DNA of 38,822 nt from Bacteroidales bacterium (GCA_023231065.1 JALNWE010000026.1:1-38822), one strand, 5' to 3'; positions 8,840 to 17,977 are shown, counted from the first letter of the stretch. Numbers and translations: made by a program. Notes: a model not told the origin generated them from the sequence alone.

Positions 8840-10308
8840 ACGCTAATCCTTTTTATAAATATTCCGGTTCCGAAAACTTGAAAAACCCAACCCTCGTTGG
8901 GACCATTATTATTATAGCCATCGTCCTTGGCTACGCTTTATCAAAGGGTGGATTCACGCTTGCAGCAATCTTATTTGCCATTCCCGTTCTCTTATATTGT
9001 TTTTATCGACTCATTCTTAACCCGAAAATTGGCCTGACTTTCGCATTTATCATCAATTTCTTTATCATCGGTATATCCCGGTATATCCCGGTAAAAGTGG
9101 GTTATTTAATGGATATAACCCTGGTTTCAATTTATATAGCAATATTTTTTCATTATTTTGATAAAAAAATAAGCCTTGCCCCGGTTAAAAATGAGCTCAC
9201 CTACCTTTCAATCATTTGGCTTTTATATATCATCTTAGGTTTCTTTAATCCTGAAGCCTATAGCAAAATGGCATGGTTCTCCTCCATGAGGGGTATCGGA
9301 TTATATATGGCCCTGATCATTCCGCTCATTTTCTTAATTTATAACGAACCTAAAGATTTACAACAATTCCTAAGGATATGGGGAGTTATATCGATCCTGG
9401 CCGCTTTAAAAGCTGCTCAGCAAATCATCATCGGACCTGATCCATGGGAACAACGATGGCTGGATAGCGGCGGGAACCTGACCCACATCATTTTTGGAAG
9501 GTTCAGGGCTTTCTCATTTTATTCTGATGCCGGACAATTTGGGGCAGCATTAAGCCATATTGCAGTGGTTGCAACCATCATCCTTATCAATTCAAAGAAA
9601 TGGAATTCCAGGATTTTCTGGACCATCGTAATGGTTGCTGGATATTACGGAATGGCCGTTTCCGGAACAAGAGGCGCCATGTTCGTCCCTATTGGCGGAT
9701 TATTTTTATATATGATCCTGAATAAAAATGTAAAAGCCCTCATTGTTGGCTTAATTTTATTTACCGGTATATATGTTTTTTTTAGATATACGTATATCGG
9801 TAATTCCAACTATCAGATTTACAGGATGAGATCGGCCTTCACCCCGGAAGATGATGCATCTTACCGCGTTCGAATCCAAAACCAAAAATTGTTTGAGGAC
9901 TACCTGAAAAATAAACCATTTGGCGTAGGCGTTGGCCACGCCGGATCACGGGCCAAAACTTATGCCTCCGAATCCTTTCTGGCCAATGTGGCAACCGATA
10001 GCTGGTTCGTCCTGATCTGGGCCGAAAACGGTATCGTGGGACTCTATCTCCATTTATTTATTTTGGGGTTCATTATAGGTAAAGGATCCTATATCGTTAT
10101 GTTCGTCCTCAAAGATCCTGAATTCAGGGGGAAAATTGCCGCACTCCTGTGCGGGATCTTTGGCGTTATTGTCGCCAGCTATGGGAACGCCGTTTTAGGC
10201 CAGTTCCCAACAGGGATTATGGTTTATACCAGTATGGCCTTTGTTTTTATGTCGCCGGAAATGGAAAAGAAAATTCTGGCGCAGAGATTGTTGAAGCAAA
10301 ATACTTAA
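8836..10308 (+). CDS. Wzy-like O-antigen polymerase/ligase family membrane protein
   Basis: A 490-residue polytopic membrane protein with about 11-12 helices and a larger periplasmic loop near residues 330-400. The Wzy_C-type features are the SGTRGAM motif (about residues 276-282) and the loop segment GVGVGHAGS, followed by WAENGIVGLYLHL, which resembles the conserved end of the O-antigen ligase/polymerase superfamily. It would polymerise repeat units or join glycan to an acceptor on the periplasmic face. It starts with GTG overlapping the flippase stop, so the two are translationally coupled. Polymerase and ligase cannot be separated by sequence alone; the Wzz and Wzx neighbours favour polymerase. 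Confidence 0.82.
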   Translation: MNANPFYKYSGSENLKNPTLVGTIIIIAIVLGYALSKGGFTLAAILFAIPVLLYCFYRLILNPKIGLTFAFIINFFIIGISRYIPVKVGYLMDITLVSIYIAIFFHYFDKKISLAPVKNELTYLSIIWLLYIILGFFNPEAYSKMAWFSSMRGIGLYMALIIPLIFLIYNEPKDLQQFLRIWGVISILAALKAAQQIIIGPDPWEQRWLDSGGNLTHIIFGRFRAFSFYSDAGQFGAALSHIAVVATIILINSKKWNSRIFWTIVMVAGYYGMAVSGTRGAMFVPIGGLFLYMILNKNVKALIVGLILFTGIYVFFRYTYIGNSNYQIYRMRSAFTPEDDASYRVRIQNQKLFEDYLKNKPFGVGVGHAGSRAKTYASESFLANVATDSWFVLIWAENGIVGLYLHLFILGFIIGKGSYIVMFVLKDPEFRGKIAALLCGIFGVIVASYGNAVLGQFPTGIMVYTSMAFVFMSPEMEKKILAQRLLKQNT

Positions 10309-10324
10309 TGTAATTATTAAATAT

Positions 10325-10435
10325 ATGCAATTCGTAATTTTTCACATGATCATGGGATTGATTTTATTCGTTCCTTTGGGCTTCATAGCTGGGTATATTC
10401 AATATAAAAGCAATAACCCAAAAATCAAAAAATAG
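10325..10435 (+). CDS. Small single-helix membrane peptide (36 residues)
   Basis: An ATG frame of 36 codons begins 16 bases after the Wzy-like gene. It encodes MQFVIFHMIMGLILFVPLGF, then IAGYIQYKSNNPKIKK. The product would be one hydrophobic helix followed by a basic tail, so it would sit in the inner membrane with the lysine-rich end probably in the cytoplasm. It lies in the operon direction, in a gap that would otherwise hold nothing. The family is not recognised. It could be a small subunit of the polymerase or flippase, or a chance frame; the composition of a membrane anchor plus charged tail favours a real gene. Confidence 0.45.
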   Translation: MQFVIFHMIMGLILFVPLGFIAGYIQYKSNNPKIKK

Positions 10436-10439
10436 GACA

Positions 10440-10463
10440 TTTCATGATCTTTTAGTCATGAAA
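10440..10463 (+). promoter_or_regulatory. Small hairpin before the first GT2 gene
   Basis: A perfect 8-base inverted repeat, tttcatga (10440-10447) and tcatgaaa (10456-10463), has an 8-base loop. It lies just after the small membrane peptide and 25 bases before the GTG at 10489. It has no T-run, so it is not a classical terminator; it could be an RNA processing or stability element. Confidence 0.25.
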
Positions 10464-10488
10464 AACAGTCTGGAAAAAGCATTTAATT

Positions 10489-11436
10489 GTGAATGAATTA
10501 TACGATATTAACAACAGTTTACCGATAGTTTCAGTCGTTACAGTTAATTATAACCACTCCGATGTCACCTGTGACATGCTGGAATCCCTGTTCAAAATCA
10601 CATACCCAAATATTGAAGTCTTCGTCATCGATAACGGCTCCCCGGATGATACCCCACGAAAAATAAAAGAACAGTTTCCTCAAATAATCTATATAGAAAC
10701 CGGGAAAAATCTGGGTTTCGCTGGCGCTAATAACCTTGGCATTTCCAAAGCCCAGGGTAAATATATTCTGTTGCTTAACAATGATACTATCGTGACACCC
10801 GGATTTCTTGAACCGCTGGTTGAAAAAATGGAATCTGACCCCTCGATCGGCGCCGTGAGCCCTAAAATCCGCTTCTTCTATTCCCCTGATACTATTCAAT
10901 ATGCAGGCCTAACCCCTATTAACCCGTTCACTATCCGAAGCAGGGCTATCGGTTTTCGTGAAACAGACTCTGGCCAATACGAAAATGATACCATTACAGC
11001 ATACGCCCATGGCGCAGCCATGATGACTTCATTGGAAATATTTAAAAAAGTCGGACTGATGTCCATGGCATTTTTCCTCTATTATGAAGAATTGGATTGG
11101 GGTTTTCGCATCCGGAAAGCCGGATATAAAATTTATTATGTTCACAATTCACTGGTTTTCCATAAGGAATCAATCTCAACTGGAAAACAAAGCCCACTTA
11201 AAACATACTATATCAATCGTAGCCGGCTCCTTTATATGCGAAGAAATGTCAGGGGATTCAAATTTATTATCAGTCTTTTTTTTCAACTTTTCGTTTCAAT
11301 CCCTAAAAATTCATTCCTTTATCTGTTTACTGGAAGATTGGACTTGCTTCGTGCCTATTATAAAGCAATTGGATGGCATATCGCAAAAACCCTCAGCAAT
11401 GAAATCCATACCCATCCATTTTTAGGGAACCAATAA
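10489..11436 (+). CDS. Family 2 glycosyltransferase, first of a tandem pair
   Basis: A 315-residue GT-A fold glycosyltransferase similar to rhamnosyltransferases such as WbbL. Motifs are VSVVTVNYNH at the start, FVIDNGSPDD, the metal/nucleotide-binding region LLLNNDTIV, and YYEELDWGFRIRKAGYKI, which holds the likely catalytic acid. A C-terminal amphipathic or hydrophobic stretch (about 255-285) probably anchors it to the membrane. It would add a sugar to the lipid-linked repeat unit on the cytoplasmic side. The start is GTG; the nearby ATG at 10493 is out of frame. It is closely similar along its whole length to the next gene (11454-12419), which points to gene duplication. The donor sugar is unknown. 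Confidence 0.88.
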   Translation: MNELYDINNSLPIVSVVTVNYNHSDVTCDMLESLFKITYPNIEVFVIDNGSPDDTPRKIKEQFPQIIYIETGKNLGFAGANNLGISKAQGKYILLLNNDTIVTPGFLEPLVEKMESDPSIGAVSPKIRFFYSPDTIQYAGLTPINPFTIRSRAIGFRETDSGQYENDTITAYAHGAAMMTSLEIFKKVGLMSMAFFLYYEELDWGFRIRKAGYKIYYVHNSLVFHKESISTGKQSPLKTYYINRSRLLYMRRNVRGFKFIISLFFQLFVSIPKNSFLYLFTGRLDLLRAYYKAIGWHIAKTLSNEIHTHPFLGNQ

Positions 11437-11453
11437 AAAACATTTGTGATTCA

Positions 11454-12419
11454 ATGTCAGAAACACTCAGGGTTTATAACCAGTCAAAAAATTCGAAGAA
11501 AGGTAAAACCTACCCACTTGTTTCCATCATCGCGGTGAATTATAACCACCCGGAGGTTACCTGCGACTTTATCGGATCACTCAATAACATCACTTACCCA
11601 AATTTCGAAGTCATCATTGTAGATAATAAATCACCGGAAGATGACCCATCCATTATAAAAAGAAGCTACCCCAATGTTATCCTTTATGAAAGCCCAGTTA
11701 ACTGGGGATTCGCGGGAGGCAATAACCAAGGTATCATGCGGGCAAGGGGTGAATATATTCTTCTTTTAAATAATGATACTATTGTTGATAAAGGTTTTCT
11801 GGAACCCCTGGTCGAGAAAATGCAATCAGACAAATCCATTGGAGCAGTCAGCCCCAAAATCCGGTTTTACTATGACCCTGATATCATTCAATATGCCGGA
11901 TTTTACCCGATTAATAAATATACAGTTCGTAATTCAGCTATCGGTTTCCGGGAAAAAGATACTGGTCAATACGACAGGGATTCCGAAACTGCTTATGCCC
12001 ATGGCGCTGCTATGATGGTCCCCATGGAGGTAGTAAAAAAAGTTGGACTGATGTCATACACCTTCTTTTTATATTATGAAGAAGCAGACTGGAGTTATAG
12101 AATAAAACAGGCAGGATACAAAATATGGTATGTCCACAAATCGCTTGTATATCATAAAGAATCAGTTTCGACTGGTAAACTGAGTCCCATGAAAGTCTAT
12201 TATCTGAACCGTAACAGACTCGTTTTTATGCGACGCAATATGACTGGTAAAGAGTTTATAATAGGAACTGTATATCAGGCATGTATCGCCATTCCTAAAA
12301 ATACCCTCAAGTTTTTATTCAAAGGTGAATTTCAGTATTTTTATGCTTATTGCAAAGCCATCGGGTGGCATATTAAAAATATGGTGAATAGAAATATCCA
12401 TAATAATCCATATTTGTAA
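11454..12419 (+). CDS. Family 2 glycosyltransferase, second of a tandem pair
   Basis: A 321-residue paralogue of the preceding gene. It shares VNYNHPEVTCDF, VDNKSPEDD, LLLNNDTIVDKGFLEPLVEK, AYAHGAAMM and YYEEADWSYRIKQAGYKIWY. Family 2 transferases of this type move a sugar from a nucleotide or dTDP donor to a growing glycan. The ATG start lies 17 bases after the previous stop. The two copies differ most in the N-terminal 20 residues and the C-terminal third, so the acceptor or donor preference may differ. They would add sequential or alternative sugars of the same type (inference). Confidence 0.88.
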   Translation: MSETLRVYNQSKNSKKGKTYPLVSIIAVNYNHPEVTCDFIGSLNNITYPNFEVIIVDNKSPEDDPSIIKRSYPNVILYESPVNWGFAGGNNQGIMRARGEYILLLNNDTIVDKGFLEPLVEKMQSDKSIGAVSPKIRFYYDPDIIQYAGFYPINKYTVRNSAIGFREKDTGQYDRDSETAYAHGAAMMVPMEVVKKVGLMSYTFFLYYEEADWSYRIKQAGYKIWYVHKSLVYHKESVSTGKLSPMKVYYLNRNRLVFMRRNMTGKEFIIGTVYQACIAIPKNTLKFLFKGEFQYFYAYCKAIGWHIKNMVNRNIHNNPYL

Positions 12420-12454
12420 AGAAAAAGAAGAGAAATTTTAAACACTGGAATATC

Positions 12455-12462
12455 TATATTTG
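12455..12462 (+). promoter_or_regulatory. Candidate internal -7 promoter box
   Basis: TATATTTG fits TAnnTTTG exactly and lies 26 bases before the ATG at 12489, in one of the larger gaps of the operon. No clear -33 TTG is found at the usual distance, so this is a weak candidate for an internal promoter driving the downstream glycosyltransferases. Confidence 0.3.
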
Positions 12463-12488
12463 TTTTACAAAATTTTTAATCGCGGATA

Positions 12489-13697
12489 ATGACCGTTTTT
12501 CATTATATAACCATTGCCCTTTATGTGGTCCAGACAATTTTATGGATCTATCTGGCATTCGGTACCATCTATATATTTATTTTTTCTATCGGAGGCCTTT
12601 TCCGGCTTAGGCATAAGATTACAAGTTCGGAAAAAATAAATAAAATAGCAGTCCTTATCCCTGGATATAAGGAGGATTCCGTTATCCTGGAAGCGGCAAA
12701 AGATGCTTTAAAGCAACATTATCCCCATGAGAGTTTTAATGTCATTATAATAGCCGACTCCTTTCAAACAGGAACATTGTCAGAACTTAAAAAACTCCCG
12801 GTTAATGTAATCGAAGTTTCATTTGATATCAGCACAAAAACAAAAGCCCTGAACAAAGCAATGGAAAACCTTCCCGACCAATATTATGATGTAGCGCTTG
12901 TTCTGGATGCTGATAATTTGATGGAGCCCCAATTCCTTCAGAAAATAAATACAGCATTTAATGCCGGATATCAGGCAATCCAGGGTCATCGGATTGCAAA
13001 AAATACAAATACCTCTTTTGCTGTTCTTGATGCCGTCAGCGAAGAAATTAACAATCATATTTTTAGAAAAGGGCACCGGGTACTGGGACTTTCATCCAGC
13101 CTTATTGGATCTGGAATGGCATTTAATTACAACTATTTTAAGGATCTGATGAAAGGGATCAAAGCAGTAGGTGGTTTTGATAAAGAAATTGAACTTACCA
13201 TGCTTGGGGAAGGAAAACGAATAGAATATCTTGAGAACGCTATGGTTTTTGATGAAAAAGTCCAGATCCCTGATGTCTTTGTCAAACAACGTCGCAGATG
13301 GTTATCAGCCCAAATTCATTATTCGAAATACTTTTTCAAGGCATTAAAAAGCTTGATATCAAAAGGGAATATTGATTTCTTTGATAAATCGGCGCAGATG
13401 TTACTCCCTCCTAGAATTTTACTCCTGGGGTTATTACCCCTTTTCACGCTTTTATCCCTACTTTTTAACCCATTGAATATTTCCATCCTTTGGGGAGGCC
13501 TTTTTCTGTTATGTATCCTGGCTTTGTTTTTTGCAATTCCAACAACTTTTTACAATAAATCAACATTGGCAGCCATTTCAACTTTACCGCGAGGTTTTTT
13601 TCTGATGTTGGTTTCGCTCTTCAGTACCAAGGGGGCAAACAAGCGTTTTATTCATACTCAACATACAACTGCGACTGATGAGGAGAAGAAAACATGA
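12489..13697 (+). CDS. Membrane-bound family 2 glycosyltransferase
   Basis: A 402-residue protein with an N-terminal membrane helix (about 5-35), a GT2 catalytic domain and two to three C-terminal helices (about 310-380). Motifs are VLIPGYKED, LVLDADNLM with the DAD metal-binding triad, GSGMAFNY, and QRRRWLSAQ, which resembles the Q/RxxRW signature of processive synthases such as cellulose or hyaluronan synthase. This layout suggests an integral inner-membrane transferase acting on lipid-linked or growing glycan. It overlaps the next gene's longest open frame, but the likely start of that gene is just downstream. Whether it is processive cannot be told. Confidence 0.85.
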   Translation: MTVFHYITIALYVVQTILWIYLAFGTIYIFIFSIGGLFRLRHKITSSEKINKIAVLIPGYKEDSVILEAAKDALKQHYPHESFNVIIIADSFQTGTLSELKKLPVNVIEVSFDISTKTKALNKAMENLPDQYYDVALVLDADNLMEPQFLQKINTAFNAGYQAIQGHRIAKNTNTSFAVLDAVSEEINNHIFRKGHRVLGLSSSLIGSGMAFNYNYFKDLMKGIKAVGGFDKEIELTMLGEGKRIEYLENAMVFDEKVQIPDVFVKQRRRWLSAQIHYSKYFFKALKSLISKGNIDFFDKSAQMLLPPRILLLGLLPLFTLLSLLFNPLNISILWGGLFLLCILALFFAIPTTFYNKSTLAAISTLPRGFFLMLVSLFSTKGANKRFIHTQHTTATDEEKKT

Positions 13698-13713
13698 CAT
13701 TAAAACAAATAGT

Positions 13714-14859
13714 ATGATAATCGGCATTGAAGGACAACGGCTATTCCGTGGCAATAAACATGGGATGGATTTCGTAGCGCTGGAATTGATAAAGAACCTT
13801 CAGCAAATTGATATTCATAACGAATATTATATATTCATAAAACCAGGCCCCGATAAATGCCTTCAATCCTCAGGAAATTTTCATGTTGTTGAACTGCCTG
13901 GCCCCTCTTATCCGCTTTGGGAACAAATCATTCTTCCACGGGCTGCCCGGAAATACAGATGTGATATGCTACATTGTACCAGCAATACAGGCCCCGTTTT
14001 TTGCCCTGTCCCACTGATCTTAACCCTCCACGACATCTTTTACCTTGAGAACGTCAGCTTGTTCACCAAAGGTTTCTCGGCTTATCAGAAATTTGGAAAT
14101 ATGTATCGACGATATATCGTCCCCGCTGTCGTGAAACATTCACGAAAAATCATTACAGTCTCCAATTCGGAAAAAAACAGAATTGCTTCATTTTTCAAGA
14201 TCTTCGATTCCCGTCTAACCTTTATATATAATGGCGTTAGCACAAATTTTAAACCGGTAGAAGACCACCTGATCCAGGAAAAAGTCAGGAATATTTATCA
14301 TTTACCGGAACATTTCATCCTCCTGATTGGCAATACAGATCCGAAAAAAAACACAAAAGGTGTAGTCAAAGCATACGCTGATTACTTCCACCAATGTAAT
14401 TCGCCATTGCCTATCGTAATTGTTGATTACCCGGAATCCGGTTTGAACAAACTCCTTGAAGAAAACGGATTGTCGGAAATCGCTTCCCATATCGTTCGGC
14501 TTGATTATATCCGGAATACCGATCTTCCAGCCGTTTATTCCATGAGCTCATTGTTTTTATATCCGTCATTCTGGGAAAGTTTTGGGATTCCAATCCTGGA
14601 AGCCATGTCATGCAATACACCAGTTGTTACTTCCAACGTTTTTGCAATGCCTGAAATTGCAGGGGATGCAGCGCTTCTTGTTGATCCCGGAAAGACAGAA
14701 GATTTGACTACAGCCATGTGCAAATTGACCACGGATATCTGCCTAAGGGACCAACTGATTGAACGGGGAAAAATTCAGGTAAAAAAATTTTCCTGGCAGA
14801 AAATGGCAGAAAATTACCTGCATTTATATCAGACACTATATGATAGGAAAACATTATAA
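13714..14859 (+). CDS. Family 4 glycosyltransferase (GT-B fold)
   Basis: A retaining glycosyltransferase of 381 residues. The N-terminal Rossmann-like domain starts MIIGIEGQRLFRGNKHGMD, and the C-terminal domain holds GNTDPKKN and the E-x7-E motif in FWESFGIPILEAMSC, where the glutamates contact the donor sugar nucleotide. An upstream ATG at 13678 would add 12 residues and overlap the previous gene; I prefer 13714 because the protein then opens directly on the first beta strand, as in relatives. It sits in the middle of the transferase block and is cytoplasmic, probably peripheral. The donor and acceptor are unknown. Confidence 0.87.
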   Translation: MIIGIEGQRLFRGNKHGMDFVALELIKNLQQIDIHNEYYIFIKPGPDKCLQSSGNFHVVELPGPSYPLWEQIILPRAARKYRCDMLHCTSNTGPVFCPVPLILTLHDIFYLENVSLFTKGFSAYQKFGNMYRRYIVPAVVKHSRKIITVSNSEKNRIASFFKIFDSRLTFIYNGVSTNFKPVEDHLIQEKVRNIYHLPEHFILLIGNTDPKKNTKGVVKAYADYFHQCNSPLPIVIVDYPESGLNKLLEENGLSEIASHIVRLDYIRNTDLPAVYSMSSLFLYPSFWESFGIPILEAMSCNTPVVTSNVFAMPEIAGDAALLVDPGKTEDLTTAMCKLTTDICLRDQLIERGKIQVKKFSWQKMAENYLHLYQTLYDRKTL

Positions 14860-14883
14860 ATGAATGGTTAACAATAATTCATT

Positions 14884-16092
14884 ATGGAGAATCGCGATTT
14901 TATTGTTTTCGGATTACAACCCTGGGATATTACGATCGGAAGCACTTGTAAATATACAGCTATTGAAATTTCAAAGAAAAACAGAGTTCTGTTTGTGAAT
15001 CCTCCACTTATCAGAAGCTCAATCATCAAATACAAAAACTCATCTCATGTACAAAAACGACTGAAAATCCTGAAAGGTCTTGAACCTGATTTAATTCAAG
15101 TCTCTCCCACCCTCTGGGTCCTGTATCCCAAAACCGTAATGGAATCAATCAACTGGATTCCCAACCATTCTTTATTCTCTTTTTTTAACAGGATCAATGA
15201 ATCACGGTTTTCGTTGAAAATCATGGAGGCGGCAAAAAATCTGGGATTCCATGATTATGTTCTTCTTGATGATAACAGCATGATAATCGGATTTTACCTG
15301 AAAGAACTACTAAAGCCCAGACTTTTTATTTACCTGCTGAGAGATGCGGTTACCTTGGTTCCTTATCATAAAAAACATGGTACACTCCTGGAGCCATTGA
15401 TTATTAAAAAATCCGACCTGACTGTAACCAATTCCAACTTCTTTTGCAATTTTGCCCTTCAGTACAATCCCCGATCATATATGATCGGACAGGGTTGTGA
15501 CCTTAGTAGATATCAGGATCCGGATGGTAAACTTCCAATCCCTGATGAAATTCAATCAATTCCCCACCCGGTTATTGGATATACAGGTGCGCTTACTACA
15601 ATAAGATTGAATATTGAGGTTCTGGTATATATAGCCCAAAATAAACCCGATTGGAACCTCGTATTGGTTGGCCCTGAAGATGACCAATTCAAACAAAGCG
15701 AATTACACCAGTTGAAAAACGTACACTTTCTTGGGTGTAAAAATCCGGAAGGACTCCCAGGCTATATCAAGGGATTTGATGTTGCCCTGAACCCGCAAAT
15801 CATTAACCAGATCACCAACGTGAATTATCCACTGAAAATTGACGAATACCTCGCTATGGGAAAACCTGTTGTCGCCTCAAAAACAACATTCATGGATTAT
15901 TTTAAAGATATAACCTATCTGGCAGCAAACAAAGAAGAATTCGTGCCCTGTATTGAAATAGCAATGAAGGAAAATTCACCTTCCCTGGAGATGAAACGAA
16001 AGACCATTGCAAAAGAACACAGCTGGGAAAATTTTGTCGAAAAAATTTATTCCCATGCATTGGAAATTGAACAATTAAAATTTAATTCCTGA
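14884..16092 (+). CDS. GT-B glycosyltransferase, TuaH-like, first of a tandem pair
   Basis: This 402-residue protein starts RDFIVFGLQPWDITIGS and continues with a C-terminal GT4-like domain: VIGYTGAL, LVLVGPEDD, VHFLGCKNP, DVALNPQ and DEYLAMGKPVVAS. This set is typical of the glycosyltransferase group annotated as TuaH-like (teichuronic acid transferases). It is clearly paralogous to the next gene, with the same order of motifs and similar length. It would transfer a sugar in the cytoplasm to the lipid-linked acceptor. The E-x7-E motif is reduced to the sequence around KIDEYLAMGKP, a known form in this group. The substrate is unknown. Confidence 0.82.
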   Translation: MENRDFIVFGLQPWDITIGSTCKYTAIEISKKNRVLFVNPPLIRSSIIKYKNSSHVQKRLKILKGLEPDLIQVSPTLWVLYPKTVMESINWIPNHSLFSFFNRINESRFSLKIMEAAKNLGFHDYVLLDDNSMIIGFYLKELLKPRLFIYLLRDAVTLVPYHKKHGTLLEPLIIKKSDLTVTNSNFFCNFALQYNPRSYMIGQGCDLSRYQDPDGKLPIPDEIQSIPHPVIGYTGALTTIRLNIEVLVYIAQNKPDWNLVLVGPEDDQFKQSELHQLKNVHFLGCKNPEGLPGYIKGFDVALNPQIINQITNVNYPLKIDEYLAMGKPVVASKTTFMDYFKDITYLAANKEEFVPCIEIAMKENSPSLEMKRKTIAKEHSWENFVEKIYSHALEIEQLKFNS

Positions 16093-16111
16093 TCTTCTGG
16101 CATCTTTATAT

Positions 16112-17341
16112 ATGCTTCAGAATAAAGATATTATAATTACCGGATTACAACCCTGGAACTTTGCCCTGGGCAGTAACATCGCAAATTTAACACTGACCCT
16201 CTCAAACACCAACAGGGTCCTTTTTATTAACTATGCTTATGACCGGCTAACCTTATACAAACTGAGGAAAGAAAAAAAAATTCAGGATTTTTTACAAGCA
16301 GGAAAGCAAAAAAAAATTCAACTGGAGCAAATCTCTGAAAACCTTTGGATCTTTACACCAGGTACCATTCTCGAATCCATTAACCAAATTTCTTTTGGTT
16401 TTCTGTTTGATAAATTAAATAAAATAAACGGACAACGGTTTGCAGGTCAAATATTACAAGCCATCAACAAACTTGAATTCAAAGATTTCATTTTGTTCAC
16501 CGACAGTGATTTCTATAGAAGTCAATATCTTAAAGAAAAATTGCATCCGGCTTTTTTCATTTATTATATCCGCGATAATATGATCGCTTCCTCATACTAC
16601 AAAAAACACGGGGCGCGATACGAAGCAGATATCATCCGGAAGGCTGACCTTGTCGTTACTAATTCGGAATTTCTTGAAAGTTATGCCAAACAATATAACC
16701 TTCGATCTTTTTTTGTGGGTCAGGGCTGCGATACATCTTTATTCAATAGTTCCAGAATTCAAATCTTACCGGAATCTGTGCTAAAAATTAAAAAGCAATT
16801 CAAATCAGTTATCGGATATGTTGGAGCATTGAAAAATACACGGATTGATATTCACTTGATCCAATACCTGGCAACCAATCTTCCGGAATATGCTTTTGTG
16901 CTAGTAGGTCCAGAAGACGAAATTTTCAAAGACTCCGGTCTTCATAACATATCCAACGTGATTTTTCTCGGAACAAAACCGGAAAAGGAATTACCTTCGT
17001 ATATTGATTTTTTCGATGTTGCCATAAACCCCCAAAGGATCAATGATGTAACGGTTGGCAATTATCCAAGGAAGATAGATGAATATCTTATCATGGGTAA
17101 ACCGGTAGTTGCCACGAAAACTCCAGCCATGACTTATTTCACTGGGTATGTTTATTTGGCTTCGGATGAAAATGAATTCCTTTCATCAATTCATACAGCA
17201 TTAACAGAAAATAACCCGGCTTTAAATAATCAACGTAAATTATTTGCGGGCAGCCATTCTTGGGAAAACAATATTATTGAAATGGATAAAGTTTTTCAAA
17301 AAGTAACCAGCGAAATAATGTGTATCAATGAAAATAGTTGA
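16112..17341 (+). CDS. GT-B glycosyltransferase, TuaH-like, second of a tandem pair
   Basis: A 409-residue paralogue of the preceding gene. Shared features are the start KDIIITGLQPWNFALGSN, YIRDNMIASSYYKKHGARYE in the middle, and the C-terminal series VIGYVGAL, FVLVGPEDE, VIFLGTKPEKELP, DVAINPQRI and DEYLIMGKPVVAT. It begins 19 bases after the first copy and overlaps the following acyltransferase by 14 bases, so it belongs to the same transcript. The pair would add similar sugars or act as partners. The N-terminal domain is more diverged than the C-terminal donor-binding domain, so acceptor choice may differ while the donor is the same (inference). Confidence 0.82.
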   Translation: MLQNKDIIITGLQPWNFALGSNIANLTLTLSNTNRVLFINYAYDRLTLYKLRKEKKIQDFLQAGKQKKIQLEQISENLWIFTPGTILESINQISFGFLFDKLNKINGQRFAGQILQAINKLEFKDFILFTDSDFYRSQYLKEKLHPAFFIYYIRDNMIASSYYKKHGARYEADIIRKADLVVTNSEFLESYAKQYNLRSFFVGQGCDTSLFNSSRIQILPESVLKIKKQFKSVIGYVGALKNTRIDIHLIQYLATNLPEYAFVLVGPEDEIFKDSGLHNISNVIFLGTKPEKELPSYIDFFDVAINPQRINDVTVGNYPRKIDEYLIMGKPVVATKTPAMTYFTGYVYLASDENEFLSSIHTALTENNPALNNQRKLFAGSHSWENNIIEMDKVFQKVTSEIMCINENS

Positions 17342-17939
17342 AACAATCAAATCCAGCCCTCGGTTAAAAAGGATCACACTCCGTTTTTTAATGCCTAAAA
17401 ATCAAGCCAGGCCACGGAAATGGGTCATCTGGTTTGTCAATCCGTTTTACCACCACAAAGGGAAACATTCACTGATAAGGAAATCTACCCGGATGGATCT
17501 TCTTCCTTTTAATAATTTTCATTTGGGGGATGATTCAACCGTTGAGGATTTTACCGTAATCAACAATGGAGTTGGGGATATTTATATCGGCGACAGGACC
17601 CGGATAGGGATCGGATGCACCCTCATTGGGCCCGTTTCAGTTGGCAATGATGTCGGAGTGGCACAGGGTGTGGTTATGACCGCCCTGAACCATAATTACG
17701 AAGATATTTCCAAACCTACTTCAAAACAAGGTGTTTCAACAGCGCCTATCATTATTGAAGATGAAGTCTGGCTTGGGGCCAATTGTGTCATACTTCCCGG
17801 CATCACCGTTGGAAAACATAGTGTTATCGCCGCCGGAAGTGTTGTGACTAAAAACATTCCTCCCTATTCAGTAGCATTTGGAAACCCGGCAAGGGTTATC
17901 CGTCAATATAAACCAGATGCAAAAGCATGGCAACCCTGA
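17328..17939 (+). CDS. Hexapeptide-repeat (LbH) acyltransferase
   Basis: A 203-residue protein with a left-handed beta-helix formed by hexapeptide repeats such as IGDRTRIGIGCTLIGPVSVG and VWLGANCVILPGITVGKHSV, ending in the usual AFGNPARVIRQY of the WbbJ/maltose acetyltransferase group. MTALNHNYED carries the likely catalytic histidine region. These enzymes are usually trimeric and O- or N-acetylate sugars from acetyl-CoA, though some take acyl groups from acyl carrier protein. It is the last gene of the plus-strand operon, overlaps the preceding transferase, and faces the converging acyl carrier protein cassette 38 bases away. The acyl donor is unknown; the neighbourhood makes a non-acetyl acyl group possible. 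Confidence 0.85.
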   Translation: MKIVETIKSSPRLKRITLRFLMPKNQARPRKWVIWFVNPFYHHKGKHSLIRKSTRMDLLPFNNFHLGDDSTVEDFTVINNGVGDIYIGDRTRIGIGCTLIGPVSVGNDVGVAQGVVMTALNHNYEDISKPTSKQGVSTAPIIIEDEVWLGANCVILPGITVGKHSVIAAGSVVTKNIPPYSVAFGNPARVIRQYKPDAKAWQP

Positions 17940-17977
17940 GGTATCTTTTGTGTAAACCATGATGGGAATTGGATGTT

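Noticed and set aside
9071..9090. Tandem 10-base repeat (gtatatcccg twice) inside the Wzy-like gene
   Set aside because: It is two copies only, in frame with a normal membrane-protein coding sequence; likely chance.
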